A stretch of DNA of 64,000 bases from Brochothrix campestris (GCF_046058945.1 NZ_CP175511.1:1-64000); one strand, 5' to 3'; shown: positions 23,877 to 34,035, numbered from the stretch's first letter. Numbers and translations: made by a program. Notes: generated by a model from the sequence alone, not told the origin.

Positions 23877-24133
23877 CGAGCTGATTTCGCTTTTAGTTAT
23901 CAAGTTCAATCAGCTAACTTCTGTGATATTTCAGAAAAAAGACAGCGACGGTAAATAGTCGTTGATCTTTTCTCTTCCAATCTCTTCGAAGTTGAACGAG
24001 CTGATTTCGCTTTTAGTTATCAAGTTCAATCAGCTAACTTCTGTGATATTTCAGAAAAAAGACAGCGACGGTAAATAGTCGTTGATCTTTTCTCTTCCAA
24101 TCTCTTCGAAGTTGAACGAGCTGATTTCGCTTT
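23877..24133 (-). repeat. Perfect 120-bp tandem repeat downstream of guaC
   Basis: Bases 23881-24000 and 24001-24120 are identical, and a third partial copy (24121-24133) reaches into the guaC stop codon; CGAG before the first copy also fits the period. Read with guaC, each unit begins AAAGCGAAATCAGCTCG. The arms GAAGTT-AGCTGATT and AATCAGCT-CGTTC-AACTTC pair across unit junctions, with a 5-nt bulge. The unit aligns with the 117-bp unit after guaB. Confidence 0.92.
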
Positions 24134-25112
24134 AGTGGTTATCCCCATTAAAAATGGAGTTTTTAACAACCACATAGTCAACATTACGAATAGCCTCTAG
24201 TTTTGTTCCGCCAGAATATGAGATAGCAGATTGAAGGTCTTGTTGCATTTCAATGAGGGTATCTTTTAAGTTCCCCTTATTTTCAACGTGCATTTTTTTA
24301 CCTTCAACATTCTTTTTCTCACCTTTTTGGAATTCTGAAGCTGATCCAAAATATTCTTTATAAAACTTACCAGCGATTTCAATTGTAGAGCCCGGTGACT
24401 CATTATGAGCGGCAAATAACGAACCAATCATTACCATTGAGGCACCAAAGCGAACTGATTTAGCGATATCGCCATTTGTACGAATACCACCATCAGCAAT
24501 AATCGGTTTTGAAGCCGCTTTTGCACACCAGCGAAGAGCCGCTAACTGCCAGCCACCTGTACCAAAACCAGTTTTGATTTTAGTGATACAGACTTTTCCA
24601 GGTCCGATACCGACTTTTGTAGCATCGGCGCCAGCATTTTCAAGTTCACGGACTGCCTCTGGTGTGCCAACATTGCCCGCAATAACGAACGTCTCAGGCA
24701 AGTGTTTTTTGAGGTGTTGAATCATATGGATAACAGCATTTGAGTGTCCGTGAGCAATGTCAATCGTCACATAATCAGGCACGAGTTGTGACGAAGCCAA
24801 TTGCTCCACAAAAGTATATTCTTCTTCTTTGACACCGACGCTAATAGACGAAATTAAATTTTTATCCATCATTGTTTTGATAAAAGCTGCCCGTTTTTGT
24901 GGTTCAAAACGATGCATAATATAGAAATAACCATTTTCGGCTAATTTAGTTGCGATTGTTTCATCGATAATTGTTTGCATATTGGCAGGGACGACTGGTA
25001 TTTTAAAACGATGTTTACCAAGTGTAACTGAGGTATCACACTCTGAACGACTTGTGACAACACATTTTGCAGGTATTAACTGAATATCTTCATAATCAAA
25101 TACATTTTCCAT
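24132..25112 (-). CDS. guaC: GMP reductase
   Basis: Reduces GMP to IMP with NADPH, the purine-salvage reverse of the guaB-guaA route. The 326-residue TIM-barrel protein shows [11 protein letters not shown] with catalytic Cys175 and lacks CBS domains, which separates it from IMP dehydrogenase. AGGAGTG precedes the ATG. It is transcribed away from cydA, from its own promoter. Its 3' end runs directly into the 120-bp repeats. Confidence 0.95.
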   Translation of the reverse strand: MENVFDYEDIQLIPAKCVVTSRSECDTSVTLGKHRFKIPVVPANMQTIIDETIATKLAENGYFYIMHRFEPQKRAAFIKTMMDKNLISSISVGVKEEEYTFVEQLASSQLVPDYVTIDIAHGHSNAVIHMIQHLKKHLPETFVIAGNVGTPEAVRELENAGADATKVGIGPGKVCITKIKTGFGTGGWQLAALRWCAKAASKPIIADGGIRTNGDIAKSVRFGASMVMIGSLFAAHNESPGSTIEIAGKFYKEYFGSASEFQKGEKKNVEGKKMHVENKGNLKDTLIEMQQDLQSAISYSGGTKLEAIRNVDYVVVKNSIFNGDNH

Positions 25113-25176
25113 TCGAATACACTCCTAAATACGAATTAAACATAACTCGTCTTAATAAATTGTTCGTACTTTTAAA

Positions 25177-25205
25177 AGATTACACCATCTTAATGACTTT
25201 GTCAA
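25177..25205 (-). promoter_or_regulatory. Sigma-A promoter for guaC
   Basis: Minus-strand TTGACA (25205-25200), a 17-nt spacer and TAATCT (25182-25177). Hexamers and spacing equal the guaB promoter. A TACGAACAAT sequence resembling a PurR box lies just downstream; that part is tentative. Confidence 0.75.
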
Positions 25206-25498
25206 AGAGGTTTTTTTATTAAAAAGGTATATGTCAGAATGTTACATATATTATAAAAAAGGGAATGTGTAGAACAGCAATTGCCACAAAAGTAAAATAT
25301 TTACGACGTTTTTGCTAGTTGTTGCTGAGTGATGTTACTAACTATGTCTAAAAGACACTAATTAGATGACGAATAGACGCATAATGTTCACAAATACAGG
25401 TCTAAAGTCACGATGAAAACGATGTAATATGTTCTATTGTTTAAGTATGATGAAGCTTTTGAGTAAGGACTAACTTAATACGTTCGGAGGAGAAAACT
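25206..25498. promoter_or_regulatory. guaC-cydA divergent intergenic region with candidate operators
   Basis: No gene is visible. Candidate sites: inverted repeat TATATGT-N9-ACATATA (25228-25250), inverted repeat TGTCT-AAA-AGACA (25345-25357), a cre-like ATGAAAACGATGTAAT (25413-25428, 14 of 16 to the CcpA consensus), and a possible -10 TATGAT (25446-25451) without a good -35. CcpA control of cyd is known in Bacillus; its use here is inference. Confidence 0.4.
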
Positions 25499-26917
25499 AT
25501 GGATCAACTATTTTTAGCGCGTTTTCAGTTTGCGTCAACCACAATCTTTCACTTTTTATTTGTACCATTAAGTATCGGTCTTGTATTTATGGTTGCGTTA
25601 ATGGAAACATTACATGTTTATAAGAAAAAACCAGTTTATCGTAAAATGGCCATCTTTTGGGGACATTTATTCCTGCTCAATTTTGCAGTCGGGGTTGTAA
25701 CTGGTATTATTCAAGAATTTCAGTTTGGAATGAACTGGTCGGATTATTCTCGTTTTGTCGGGGATGTGTTCGGAGCACCGCTTGCGATTGAAGCGTTGTT
25801 AGCCTTCTTTATGGAATCAACTTTTATTGGGGTATGGATTTTTGGGCGAGATCGTTTGTCGCCAAAAGTACATTTACTTAGTATTTGGCTTGTTTCGTTA
25901 GGAACAACGTTATCGGCACTGTGGATTTTAGCGGCTAACTCATTTATGCAAGAACCGGTTGGTTTTCAAATGGTTAACGGTCGTGCTGAAATGAATGACT
26001 TTGGGGCTTTGTTAACAAATCCGCAACTCATTGTTGAATTCCCTCACGTTATTTTTGGAGCCTTATGTACTGGAGCCTTCTTTATCGCAGGCGTCAGTGG
26101 TTTTCAAATGGCGAAAAAACGTCATGTTAACTTCTATAAAACATCGTTACGGATTGCTTTAATCGTAGCCTTAGTGGGATCATTAGGTGTAGCGTTTAGT
26201 GGTCACTGGCAAGGGCAGCATTTAGTGAAAACACAGCCGATGAAAATGGCGGCAGCTGAAGGATTATGGGAAGATTCAGCCGATCCGGCACCGTGGTCTC
26301 TAATTGCGAATATTAATGTTAAAGAGCAAAAAAATGAGTTTGATTTAGAAATCCCTTACGCCTTAAGTTTCTTATCTTATTCTAAATTTAGTGGCAGTGT
26401 TGAGGGGATGAAATCGTTACAAGCAAAATATGAAAAACAATATGCAAGCGTGGCGGGTGAAAATATGAACTACATTCCACCAGTTAAAACGACATATTGG
26501 AGTTTCCGCGGTATGGTCTTTTCAGGGATGGCGATGTTGTTAATGGCAACCTTAGGATTATTCCTCGACTGGCGTCGTAAACTTGAAACAAGTACACGTT
26601 ACTTGAAACTACTCGCACCAGTAATGGCCTTGCCGTTTTTAGCTAACTCATTTGGTTGGGTAATGACTGAAATTGGTCGTCAACCATGGGTGGTGTTTGG
26701 TTATCAAACGACGGCAGATGCGGTTTCACCGAACGTGTCCGCCGGTAGTATTTTATTCTCAACCATATTATTTATCGCAATCTTTGCGTTATTAGCAGCC
26801 GTATTGGTATTCTTAATGGTTAAGGCCATTAAAGAAGGACCAGATCATGCGGATAAAGGGCATGATGACGACACCGTCGATCCATTCGAAGAAGGAGGTT
26901 ACACACATGAGTCTTAA
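25499..26917 (+). CDS. cydA: Cytochrome bd quinol oxidase subunit I
   Basis: The heme-bearing subunit of the high-affinity bd oxidase, which takes electrons from menaquinol and does not pump protons. The 472-residue multi-spanning protein has the family GWVMTEIGRQPWVVFG motif and a conserved His near the start (FHFLFVPLSIG). GGAGGAG precedes the ATG. It overlaps cydB by 11 nt, showing operon structure cydA-cydB-cydD-cydC. Confidence 0.96.
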   Translation: MDQLFLARFQFASTTIFHFLFVPLSIGLVFMVALMETLHVYKKKPVYRKMAIFWGHLFLLNFAVGVVTGIIQEFQFGMNWSDYSRFVGDVFGAPLAIEALLAFFMESTFIGVWIFGRDRLSPKVHLLSIWLVSLGTTLSALWILAANSFMQEPVGFQMVNGRAEMNDFGALLTNPQLIVEFPHVIFGALCTGAFFIAGVSGFQMAKKRHVNFYKTSLRIALIVALVGSLGVAFSGHWQGQHLVKTQPMKMAAAEGLWEDSADPAPWSLIANINVKEQKNEFDLEIPYALSFLSYSKFSGSVEGMKSLQAKYEKQYASVAGENMNYIPPVKTTYWSFRGMVFSGMAMLLMATLGLFLDWRRKLETSTRYLKLLAPVMALPFLANSFGWVMTEIGRQPWVVFGYQTTADAVSPNVSAGSILFSTILFIAIFALLAAVLVFLMVKAIKEGPDHADKGHDDDTVDPFEEGGYTHES

Positions 26918-27920
26918 TGAATTATGGTTTCTACTAGTAGCGGTCTTGTTTATCGGCTTCTTCTTCTTAGAAGGTTTTGATTTTGGCGTCGGTATGAGTA
27001 TGCGTATGCTCGCGAAAGATGAAAAAGAACGAACTGTGCTTGTCTCAACGATTGGACCGTTTTGGGATGCGAATGAGGTGTGGTTACTCACCGCTGGTGG
27101 GGCGTTATTTGCAGCTTTTCCACACTGGTATGCAACGATGTTCAGTGGGTATTACTTGCCACTTTTTGCAGTGCTAATGCTCTTGATTGGACGAGGTGTT
27201 TCGTTTGAATTTCGTCGAAAACATGACCATCCGAATTGGACTAAAACATGGGACTGGGTCATCTTTGTTTCCAGTACGTTAATTCCATTATTGTTTGGTG
27301 TTCTATTTACTAGCCTATTAAAAGGGATGCCAATTGATGCAAACATGAACATGTATGCGGGCTTTACCGATTATATTAATGTTTACTCTGTTTGGGGTGG
27401 TTTAACGTTAATGCTCTTATGCTTATATCATGGGTTGCTCTACATTACGTTACGTGTTGATCATGACTTACGTGGTCGCGCCCGGTCGTTAGCATTAAAA
27501 GTAGGTGTAGGCGTTGTTGTTGCACTTGTTGTTTTTGTAGGATTGTCAGTGCTTTATACTGATATTTTTGAAGTTCGTCTCGTGCCGGTATTGATTACGA
27601 TTGGTTTTATTGTCGTCATGTACGCTGCGTCATGGTTGATGACGTTGAAAAAGGCAGAGAAGTTATCGTTTACTTTTTCTGGACTCGGTATCGCTGGTGT
27701 CATTTCACTCATTTTCGTGTCATTATTCCCACGGGTAATGATCAGCAGTATTGATACTGCTTATAACTTAACAATTACAAATGCGGCAAGCGGGGCTTAT
27801 TCATTAAAAGTGATGACAATTGTCGCTTGTAGCTTACTGCCATTTGTTCTTGGGTATCAAATTTGGAGTTACTACGTCTTCCGCAAACGCGTAACTCAGG
27901 AAGATAAACATATTTATTAA
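26907..27920 (+). CDS. cydB: Cytochrome bd quinol oxidase subunit II
   Basis: The second membrane subunit of the bd oxidase: 337 residues, with the typical N-terminal LNELWFLLVAVLFIGFFFLE and GFDFGVGM segments. An in-frame ATG at 26847 lies within cydA. The ATG at 26907 has GAAGGAGG upstream and gives the normal N-terminus. The stop overlaps the next start by one base. Confidence 0.95.
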   Translation: MSLNELWFLLVAVLFIGFFFLEGFDFGVGMSMRMLAKDEKERTVLVSTIGPFWDANEVWLLTAGGALFAAFPHWYATMFSGYYLPLFAVLMLLIGRGVSFEFRRKHDHPNWTKTWDWVIFVSSTLIPLLFGVLFTSLLKGMPIDANMNMYAGFTDYINVYSVWGGLTLMLLCLYHGLLYITLRVDHDLRGRARSLALKVGVGVVVALVVFVGLSVLYTDIFEVRLVPVLITIGFIVVMYAASWLMTLKKAEKLSFTFSGLGIAGVISLIFVSLFPRVMISSIDTAYNLTITNAASGAYSLKVMTIVACSLLPFVLGYQIWSYYVFRKRVTQEDKHIY

Positions 27921-29629
27921 TGGATCGCAGTCTCTTTACGTATAAGGGAATTAAATCTGTTATGGTAGCCTTGGTGATCTTATCGATCATTCAAGGTTTT
28001 TCCATTATTATGCAGGCGATTTATTTAGCGACAGCTCTTAGTGATTTGTTTGCGGGCCACTCTTTTCAAGCAGTGTCAGGCCAATTACTCGGGTTCGTAA
28101 TCGCAATTATCGTCCGTTACTTTATGCAGTCTTTTAAAAATCGCTTGGCCTATCAGTTTGCTGCTAAAACAGGCACGACTTATCGTCGGGCAGTGATTGA
28201 GCAATTGTTCAGACTTGGATCGGTGGAACTGAGTCACATAGGTACAGGACAAACAGTGACCTTGATGATGGAAGGTGTGGCTAAGTTTCGCCGCTATCTT
28301 GAATTGTTTTTGCCAAAGTTTGCCAGTATGGCAGTGATTCCACTAATGATTGGTGTCTATCTGTTGTTTGTCGATCTCAAGTCAGCAGTGGTTCTGGGGC
28401 TTACCTTTATTATTTTAATTGGTTTTATGATTTTACTCGGATGGGCAGCTCAAAAAAATGCGGATGCGAAATGGGCATCCTATGAAAAACTGAGCAATCA
28501 CTTTGTCGACTCGCTTCGAGGTATCGAAACGTTGCGTTATTTAGGGATAAGTCGTAAACATGAAAAACAGATTGCTTTTGTCAGTGAAAATTACCGAAAA
28601 TCAACGATGTCAACGTTGAAAGTAGCCTTCTTATCTTCTTTTGCTCTCGACTTTTTCACAATGCTAGGTGTCGCAACGATTGCTGTCTTTTTAGGCGTGC
28701 AATTAATTAACGGCACGATGATGCTTTATCCAGCCTTGCTTGCCCTTATTTTAGCGCCGGAATTTTTCTTACCGGTAAGGGAAGTCGGAACCGATTTTCA
28801 TGCATCGCTTGATGGTCAAGAAGCTGGAAAGGCAATGCAAGCAGTACTGAATAGCGAGGTTACACGTGAAACAACAGCGGTTGTTGCAGCATGGACATCA
28901 ACGAGTAGTTTGACAATGAATAACGTCGTCGTTAAGGGTGAGGATGATGCAGTTAGGTTGCAACTCAATGATGCATTAACCTTTAAGGGAAATCAAAAAA
29001 TCGGTGTGATTGGCGCGAGTGGCTCTGGTAAATCGACTTTTATCAACTTGTTAGGTGGTTTTTTGGAGGCGGAAGGAACCATGATGCAAGACAGTCAGCC
29101 GATAAGCAGCCTAGCGCAAGCAAGTTGGCAAGAGCAGGTGACATTTATTCCGCAACATCCCTATGTGTTTCATTTAAGTTTACGTGATAATATTCGCTTT
29201 TATCGTCCTGATGCCTCTGAAGATGAGGTGTATTCAGCCGTTAAACAAGCAGGGTTGGAGGACTTTGTTGCGCAATTACCTGACGGTCTTGATACATATG
29301 TGGGAGAGAGCGGGCGTCAAATGAGTGGGGGTCAAGAGCAACGGGTGGCTTTAGCGAGGGCCTATATTGCACGTCGTCCAATCATGTTGCTCGATGAACC
29401 GACCGCCCATTTGGATATCGAAACAGAGGCGGAATTAAAAGCAACAATGGTGCCGCTATTCGAACGAAAATTAGTCGTCTTAGCGACTCATCGGTTGCAT
29501 TGGATGCAACAAATGGATTGGGTGATTGTGTTGGCACAAGGCCAAATTGTTGAGCAGGGCGAGCCTGAAAAACTCTATGCAAAAAAAGGGGCCTACTACG
29601 AGCTAGTCTGTGCCCAGTTAGGAGTCTAA
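27920..29629 (+). CDS. cydD: Thiol reductant ABC exporter, first subunit (CydD type)
   Basis: One half of the heterodimeric ABC exporter needed to assemble cytochrome bd by exporting cysteine/glutathione-like thiols. The 569-residue protein has an N-terminal six-span membrane domain and a C-terminal ATPase with Walker A GASGSGKST, signature MSGGQEQRVALARA and Walker B IMLLDEPTAHLD. The symbol follows the E. coli order; the first ABC gene is called cydC in B. subtilis. Its start shares a base with the cydB stop. Confidence 0.92.
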   Translation: MDRSLFTYKGIKSVMVALVILSIIQGFSIIMQAIYLATALSDLFAGHSFQAVSGQLLGFVIAIIVRYFMQSFKNRLAYQFAAKTGTTYRRAVIEQLFRLGSVELSHIGTGQTVTLMMEGVAKFRRYLELFLPKFASMAVIPLMIGVYLLFVDLKSAVVLGLTFIILIGFMILLGWAAQKNADAKWASYEKLSNHFVDSLRGIETLRYLGISRKHEKQIAFVSENYRKSTMSTLKVAFLSSFALDFFTMLGVATIAVFLGVQLINGTMMLYPALLALILAPEFFLPVREVGTDFHASLDGQEAGKAMQAVLNSEVTRETTAVVAAWTSTSSLTMNNVVVKGEDDAVRLQLNDALTFKGNQKIGVIGASGSGKSTFINLLGGFLEAEGTMMQDSQPISSLAQASWQEQVTFIPQHPYVFHLSLRDNIRFYRPDASEDEVYSAVKQAGLEDFVAQLPDGLDTYVGESGRQMSGGQEQRVALARAYIARRPIMLLDEPTAHLDIETEAELKATMVPLFERKLVVLATHRLHWMQQMDWVIVLAQGQIVEQGEPEKLYAKKGAYYELVCAQLGV

Positions 29630-29630
29630 C

Positions 29631-31382
29631 ATGTTACAAGATTCGTGGATTCGACCTTATATGAGAAAATATCGCGGCTTATTTATTGGTGTGGTCGCCA
29701 TCGGGACCTTGACCTTTTTATTATCGGGTGCGCTCATGTACGTGTCAGGTTATTTAATTACAAAATCAGCCACGCAACCAGAGTCGATTTTAATGGTCTA
29801 TGTGCCAACTGTCGCAGTACGTGCATTTGGGATTGGTCGTTCAGTTTCGCGTTACCTTGAACGTTTAACAAGCCATAATTTAATTTTAAAAATATTAGCA
29901 GAAATGCGTAGTCGCCTGTATCGGGTGTTAGAACCGCAAGCGTTATTTATCCGGAAACGATTTAAAACAGGTGACATGCTCGGTGCCTTATCGAATGACA
30001 TTGAACATTTGCAAGATTACTACTTGAAAACATTTTTCCCTGCAGTAGTCTCGTTAATTATGTACGCGATTATTATTTTGCTAATCGGTGCGTGGTCTGT
30101 GCCATTTGCCCTGTTACTAGGCTGTGTGTTAGCGCTGTTGATGTTTGTTGGGCCGCTCATCTCATTGTTATATGTCGGTGCTAAAAATGAACAGTTGAAA
30201 GCCGGTCGGGGACAATTATATACGACCTTCGCCGATGCGATTTTAGGGATGGGTGATTGGCTATTCAGTGGGCAATCACAGCGTTTTATCACGCAGTATG
30301 AAGGATCCGAACAAGCGCTCTTAGTGATTGAAAATAAAAAGAACCGTTTCATCGCCTACCGTGATTTCTGCAGTCAATTGATATTGGCAGTGGGTGTAGT
30401 GTTAATTATTTGGTGGTCAAATGCACAGGTCGGTGCGGGTGTCTTTTCACCGACATTGGTCGCAGCATTTGCCCTCGCCTTATTATCATTAGGTGAGGTC
30501 TTTTTACCAGTTGCAGGCGCAGTGAGTGAAAAAGCAACCTATGTAGAATCCCTCAAACGACTGCATCAATTGGAAGATAACCAACTGCCATCATGGGAAG
30601 AAGAAGGCGTAGCGGTCGAGCAGAACTTAACCTTGCCACGTGAGGCAACGCTCGTTGTTGAAAACGTCAATTTCACGTATCCCAACAGTACGGAACAAAT
30701 TATCGCTGACTTGAATCTCTCTTTTGGACCCGGAACAAAAACGGCCATTATTGGTCGATCAGGAACGGGGAAGTCCACTTTGTTACAACTGCTACAAGGC
30801 GCATTAGAACCGACCAGTGGTTTGGTGAGCTATGGTGATACAGCTGTCTCGCAGTGGGGTGTTAATATTGCCGAGGTGATGGGTGTCTTGAATCAAAAAG
30901 CCTATTTATTTGATACGACCTTAGCCAATAATTTACGGATGGGTAACCAACAGGCAACCGATGCGGAATTAACAGCGGTGGTGCAACAAGTCGGTCTTAC
31001 ATCCTTAGTTGAGCGCTTACCTGCAGGTTTTAAAACACAGATGCGAGAAGCAGGTGAACGTTTTTCTGGTGGTGAACGTCAACGCATTGCGTTGGCCCGT
31101 ATTTTATTACAAAAAACACCGGTTGTTGTTTTAGATGAACCAACCGTGGGTCTCGATCCGATTACAGAGCAACAATTGTTGGCAACGATGTTTGAGACGT
31201 TACAGGATAAAACAGTTATTTGGGTGACGCATCATTTAATCGGTGTCGAACAGATGGATAAAGTTCTCTTTTTAGAAAAGGGAAAAGTTGAAATGTCTGG
31301 TACACATGTTGAGTTATTAGCCAGCAATGTTCGATACCAACGTCTTTATCAGCTCGATCGGCCACAAATAGCGAGTAGCTAA
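29631..31382 (+). CDS. cydC: Thiol reductant ABC exporter, second subunit (CydC type)
   Basis: The partner half-transporter: 583 residues with a membrane domain and an ATPase with Walker A GRSGTGKST, signature FSGGERQRIALARI and Walker B VVVLDEPTVGLD. It begins one base after the previous stop, with AGGAG inside the upstream gene as ribosome binding site. It is called cydD in B. subtilis. No clear terminator follows before the SRP RNA promoter. Confidence 0.92.
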   Translation: MLQDSWIRPYMRKYRGLFIGVVAIGTLTFLLSGALMYVSGYLITKSATQPESILMVYVPTVAVRAFGIGRSVSRYLERLTSHNLILKILAEMRSRLYRVLEPQALFIRKRFKTGDMLGALSNDIEHLQDYYLKTFFPAVVSLIMYAIIILLIGAWSVPFALLLGCVLALLMFVGPLISLLYVGAKNEQLKAGRGQLYTTFADAILGMGDWLFSGQSQRFITQYEGSEQALLVIENKKNRFIAYRDFCSQLILAVGVVLIIWWSNAQVGAGVFSPTLVAAFALALLSLGEVFLPVAGAVSEKATYVESLKRLHQLEDNQLPSWEEEGVAVEQNLTLPREATLVVENVNFTYPNSTEQIIADLNLSFGPGTKTAIIGRSGTGKSTLLQLLQGALEPTSGLVSYGDTAVSQWGVNIAEVMGVLNQKAYLFDTTLANNLRMGNQQATDAELTAVVQQVGLTSLVERLPAGFKTQMREAGERFSGGERQRIALARILLQKTPVVVLDEPTVGLDPITEQQLLATMFETLQDKTVIWVTHHLIGVEQMDKVLFLEKGKVEMSGTHVELLASNVRYQRLYQLDRPQIASS

Positions 31383-31403
31383 GCTGTTAGTTATAGTTAA
31401 CAC

Positions 31404-31432
31404 TTGCGCTTTTTGGAAAAAATAGGTAAAAT
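31404..31432 (+). promoter_or_regulatory. Promoter of the SRP RNA gene
   Basis: TTGCGC (31404-31409), a 17-nt spacer and TAAAAT (31427-31432), ending 8 nt before the predicted RNA 5' end. Confidence 0.7.
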
Positions 31433-31439
31433 ATACTTA

Positions 31440-31708
31440 TCGTGCTAGATGGGATGGTAGCGGCGTCCTGTAACTCGCAATCCGCTTAGCGAGATTGAAT
31501 TCCTCTGAGGAGGGCGATAATAGGGATGGCAGCCAGAAGTAAGTGATGTTGAGGTTTGGGTCCTGCGCAATGAATCTTCATGAACTATGTCAGGTCCGGA
31601 AGGAAGCAGCATTAAGTGAATCAATTCATGTGCCGTGGGGTTGCCTGGGCGGAGTTAACTGCTTGTGTAACGCATTTTTATTACGTTCGAACAGAGGTGC
31701 ACGACTTA
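31440..31708 (+). ncRNA. ffs: Signal recognition particle RNA (large, Bacillus type, with Alu domain)
   Basis: The RNA core of the SRP, which targets nascent membrane and secreted proteins. The invariant SRP54-binding loop reads GTCAGGTCCGGAAGGAAGCA (31590-31609), followed by CATTAAG. The 5' start CGTGCTAG pairs with GTGCACG at the 3' end, and the 5' domain matches the B. subtilis scRNA Alu-like part. At about 269 nt it has the Bacillus length. It lies directly upstream of dnaX as in Bacillus. Exact ends are estimates. Confidence 0.93.
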
Positions 31709-31752
31709 AATTAAAGTTGATGAACCACCCATAAAGGAACACTCTAAGGCAT

Positions 31753-31825
31753 AGCCGAAGTCACTGTAATAGAATTCGACTTTGGCTCCAATCTGGGACG
31801 CTATCATTCGATAGCGTCCTTTTTG
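31753..31825 (+). terminator. Inverted-repeat element and terminator after SRP RNA
   Basis: A 10-bp stem AGCCGAAGTC (31753-31762) with GACTTTGGCT (31778-31787), then CCAATCTG, and directly a perfect terminator stem GGACGCTATC/GATAGCGTCC (about 31797-31820) and five T. The outer stem resembles that of the two putative RNA elements downstream of gyrA and of the phosphatase gene. Confidence 0.75.
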
Positions 31826-31949
31826 CTGTTTTAAGGCTGAGGAGTACGTTGGTTAATTTTAGGTGTGTTGGTTGTTACGATAGTGGCGAAAAATGCGTCT
31901 AATGATGTATAATAGAAGGTATGAAGTAAACAAAAGGGAGTTCTGGATT

Positions 31950-33698
31950 ATGAGCTATCGTGCCATGTATCGTGTGTGGCGTTCGCAAACCTTTGCAGAC
32001 GTTGTAGGTCAACAACACATTACACAGACGTTACAAAATGCTATTTCGCAAAATAAGACATCACATGCCTATCTTTTTTCGGGGCCACGAGGAACAGGTA
32101 AGACAAGTGTTGCTAAAATATTTGCAAAAGCAATTAACTGTGAACATAAGAATGACGAGATGGAACCATGTAACACGTGTGACGTGTGTCAGTCAATTAC
32201 AAACGGCACGTTAGATGACGTACTGGAAATTGATGCAGCTTCAAACAACGGCGTCGATGAGATACGTGACATTCGTGATAAGGTTAAATATGCACCGACA
32301 CGTGCAGCCTTTAAAATTTATATTATCGATGAAGTCCATATGCTCTCAACCGGAGCTTTTAACGCCTTACTGAAGACGTTAGAAGAACCGCCGGCGAATG
32401 TTATTTTCATTTTAGCGACAACTGAGCCACATAAATTGCCATTGACGATTATTTCGCGCTGTCAACGGTTTGATTTCAAACGAATTACAACCGCGGATAT
32501 TGTCGGTCGGATGCAATTTATTTTAGAGGCAGAAAAAATCAACTACGAAGCCGAGGCGCTCCAAGTTGTGGGCCGTGCCGCTGAAGGCGGGATGCGAGAT
32601 GCCTTAAGTTTATTAGATCAAACAATTGCTTATAATCCAGCAGAAGTGTTGGTAGAAAACGCCTTGATGATTACCGGTGCCTCTTCGCAACAACTGTTGA
32701 CCGAGATGGTTGGATTAGTCACTGCTGGTGATGCCCAAGGGGCAGTGGCGACTTTGATTAAACTTTTAAACGAAGGCAAAGATGCAACGCGGATTGTTGA
32801 AGATTTATTGTTGTATTACCGTGATGTGATGCTGTATCAACAAGCACCGAGCTACACCGAGTCGTTTCAACGCGTTACCTTGGATGATGCATTCATTGAA
32901 GTGAGTTCACGGATAGATACAAACTTAATCTATCGTTACGTTGCGCAATTAAATGAGGCACAACAACAAATGCGCTTTTCAAATCATCCGCAAATTTATT
33001 TAGAAGTGACACTTGTAAACATGTCGCAAGCAGCAACAATTAAACCGGCTGTTGTAAGTCAAGACCAGCAGCAGGCGCCTGATAACGAGGCGATGGCAGA
33101 CCTACAACAACAAATTAAAGCGATGCAGCAACAACTTGCCGATTTAAACGCTGGCAATGGCCAAATAAAACCGGCTGACAAAGCGGTTCGTTCAACGGCA
33201 CGTTCGAGTCATTCATCTGGTCGCAGAGCGAAGATTGAAACAAATGCGATTAATACTGTATTGGATAATGCCACTAGTGAGCAATTAATCTTGATAAGAC
33301 AAAATTGGTCGGATATACTTAATATGTTGATGAAATCGCAGGCGGCATTATTAGCCGAGGCAGAGCCAGTGGCCGCATCAGAACAAGCGATGGTTATCAA
33401 GTTTAAGTATGATATTCATTGCCAAATGGCAATGGGGAACGCCACCTTTGTTGAAGATATGAAGGCACATGTGTTGCGTTTAACAAACAAAACGTTAAAC
33501 GTGATAGGGGTACCTGAAGACGGTTGGAATGCGTTACGAACTAGTTTTATTGCAAAACGTCAGGTGAATGAAGAACCAAGTAACACAGCAACAGCATCAC
33601 AGGGAGAACCTGTCGAACAACCAAGTTCAACTAATCCAGCTATTGCCGCAGCCGTGGCTTTGTTTGGGAAAGAACTTGTTGAAATAAAAGCAGATTAA
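31950..33698 (+). CDS. dnaX: DNA polymerase III subunit gamma/tau
   Basis: The clamp-loader ATPase and organiser of the replisome. The 582-residue protein has Walker A GPRGTGKT (45-52), a zinc module with Cys64, Cys74, Cys77 and Cys80, Walker B with IIDEVHML, and a variable glutamine-rich linker (about 375-420) before the tau C-terminal domain. The ATG at 31950 follows AAAGGGA. An upstream in-frame ATG (31893) would place the start before the -10 TATAAT at 31908-31913. ebfC and recR follow, as in Bacillus. Confidence 0.96.
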   Translation: MSYRAMYRVWRSQTFADVVGQQHITQTLQNAISQNKTSHAYLFSGPRGTGKTSVAKIFAKAINCEHKNDEMEPCNTCDVCQSITNGTLDDVLEIDAASNNGVDEIRDIRDKVKYAPTRAAFKIYIIDEVHMLSTGAFNALLKTLEEPPANVIFILATTEPHKLPLTIISRCQRFDFKRITTADIVGRMQFILEAEKINYEAEALQVVGRAAEGGMRDALSLLDQTIAYNPAEVLVENALMITGASSQQLLTEMVGLVTAGDAQGAVATLIKLLNEGKDATRIVEDLLLYYRDVMLYQQAPSYTESFQRVTLDDAFIEVSSRIDTNLIYRYVAQLNEAQQQMRFSNHPQIYLEVTLVNMSQAATIKPAVVSQDQQQAPDNEAMADLQQQIKAMQQQLADLNAGNGQIKPADKAVRSTARSSHSSGRRAKIETNAINTVLDNATSEQLILIRQNWSDILNMLMKSQAALLAEAEPVAASEQAMVIKFKYDIHCQMAMGNATFVEDMKAHVLRLTNKTLNVIGVPEDGWNALRTSFIAKRQVNEEPSNTATASQGEPVEQPSSTNPAIAAAVALFGKELVEIKAD

Positions 33699-33714
33699 TA
33701 AGGAGGCGCTCACG

Positions 33715-34035
33715 ATGCGTGGAATGGGAAATATGCAAGGTATGATGAAAAAAATGCAAAAAATGCAAAAAGAAATGGCAGAGGCTCAGGCAGAATTAGA
33801 AGTAACTTTATTTGAAGGTACTGCTGGTGGTGGCGTAGTTAAGGTCACTGTAACAGGTGCTAAAATGGTAACAAACGTCGAGTTAGCTGAAGATGTTGTA
33901 GATCCAGAAGACATTGAAATGTTACAAGATTTAATTTTAACAGCAACAAATGAGGCCATCAAAAAAGTCGAAGAACAAACGGCTAAAACGATGGGCAAAT
34001 ACACAAGTGGTATGAATATTCCTGGCCTAATGTAA
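33715..34035 (+). CDS. ebfC: Nucleoid-associated protein YaaK/EbfC
   Basis: A 106-residue YbaB/EbfC-family DNA-binding protein, thought to form dimers that coat DNA. The N-terminus is a methionine-rich helix ([20 protein letters not shown]) and the centre has the family [18 protein letters not shown] precedes the ATG. It lies between dnaX and recR, its usual place. Confidence 0.93.
   Translation: MRGMGNMQGMMKKMQKMQKEMAEAQAELEVTLFEGTAGGGVVKVTVTGAKMVTNVELAEDVVDPEDIEMLQDLILTATNEAIKKVEEQTAKTMGKYTSGMNIPGLM

Noticed and set aside
23877..24133. CRISPR array
   Set aside because: Only two full 120-bp copies in direct contact, no spacers and no cas genes nearby.
31543..31734. Plus-strand open frame of 63 codons after cydC
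   Set aside because: It lies within the SRP RNA and covers its invariant loop, so it is not a protein gene.
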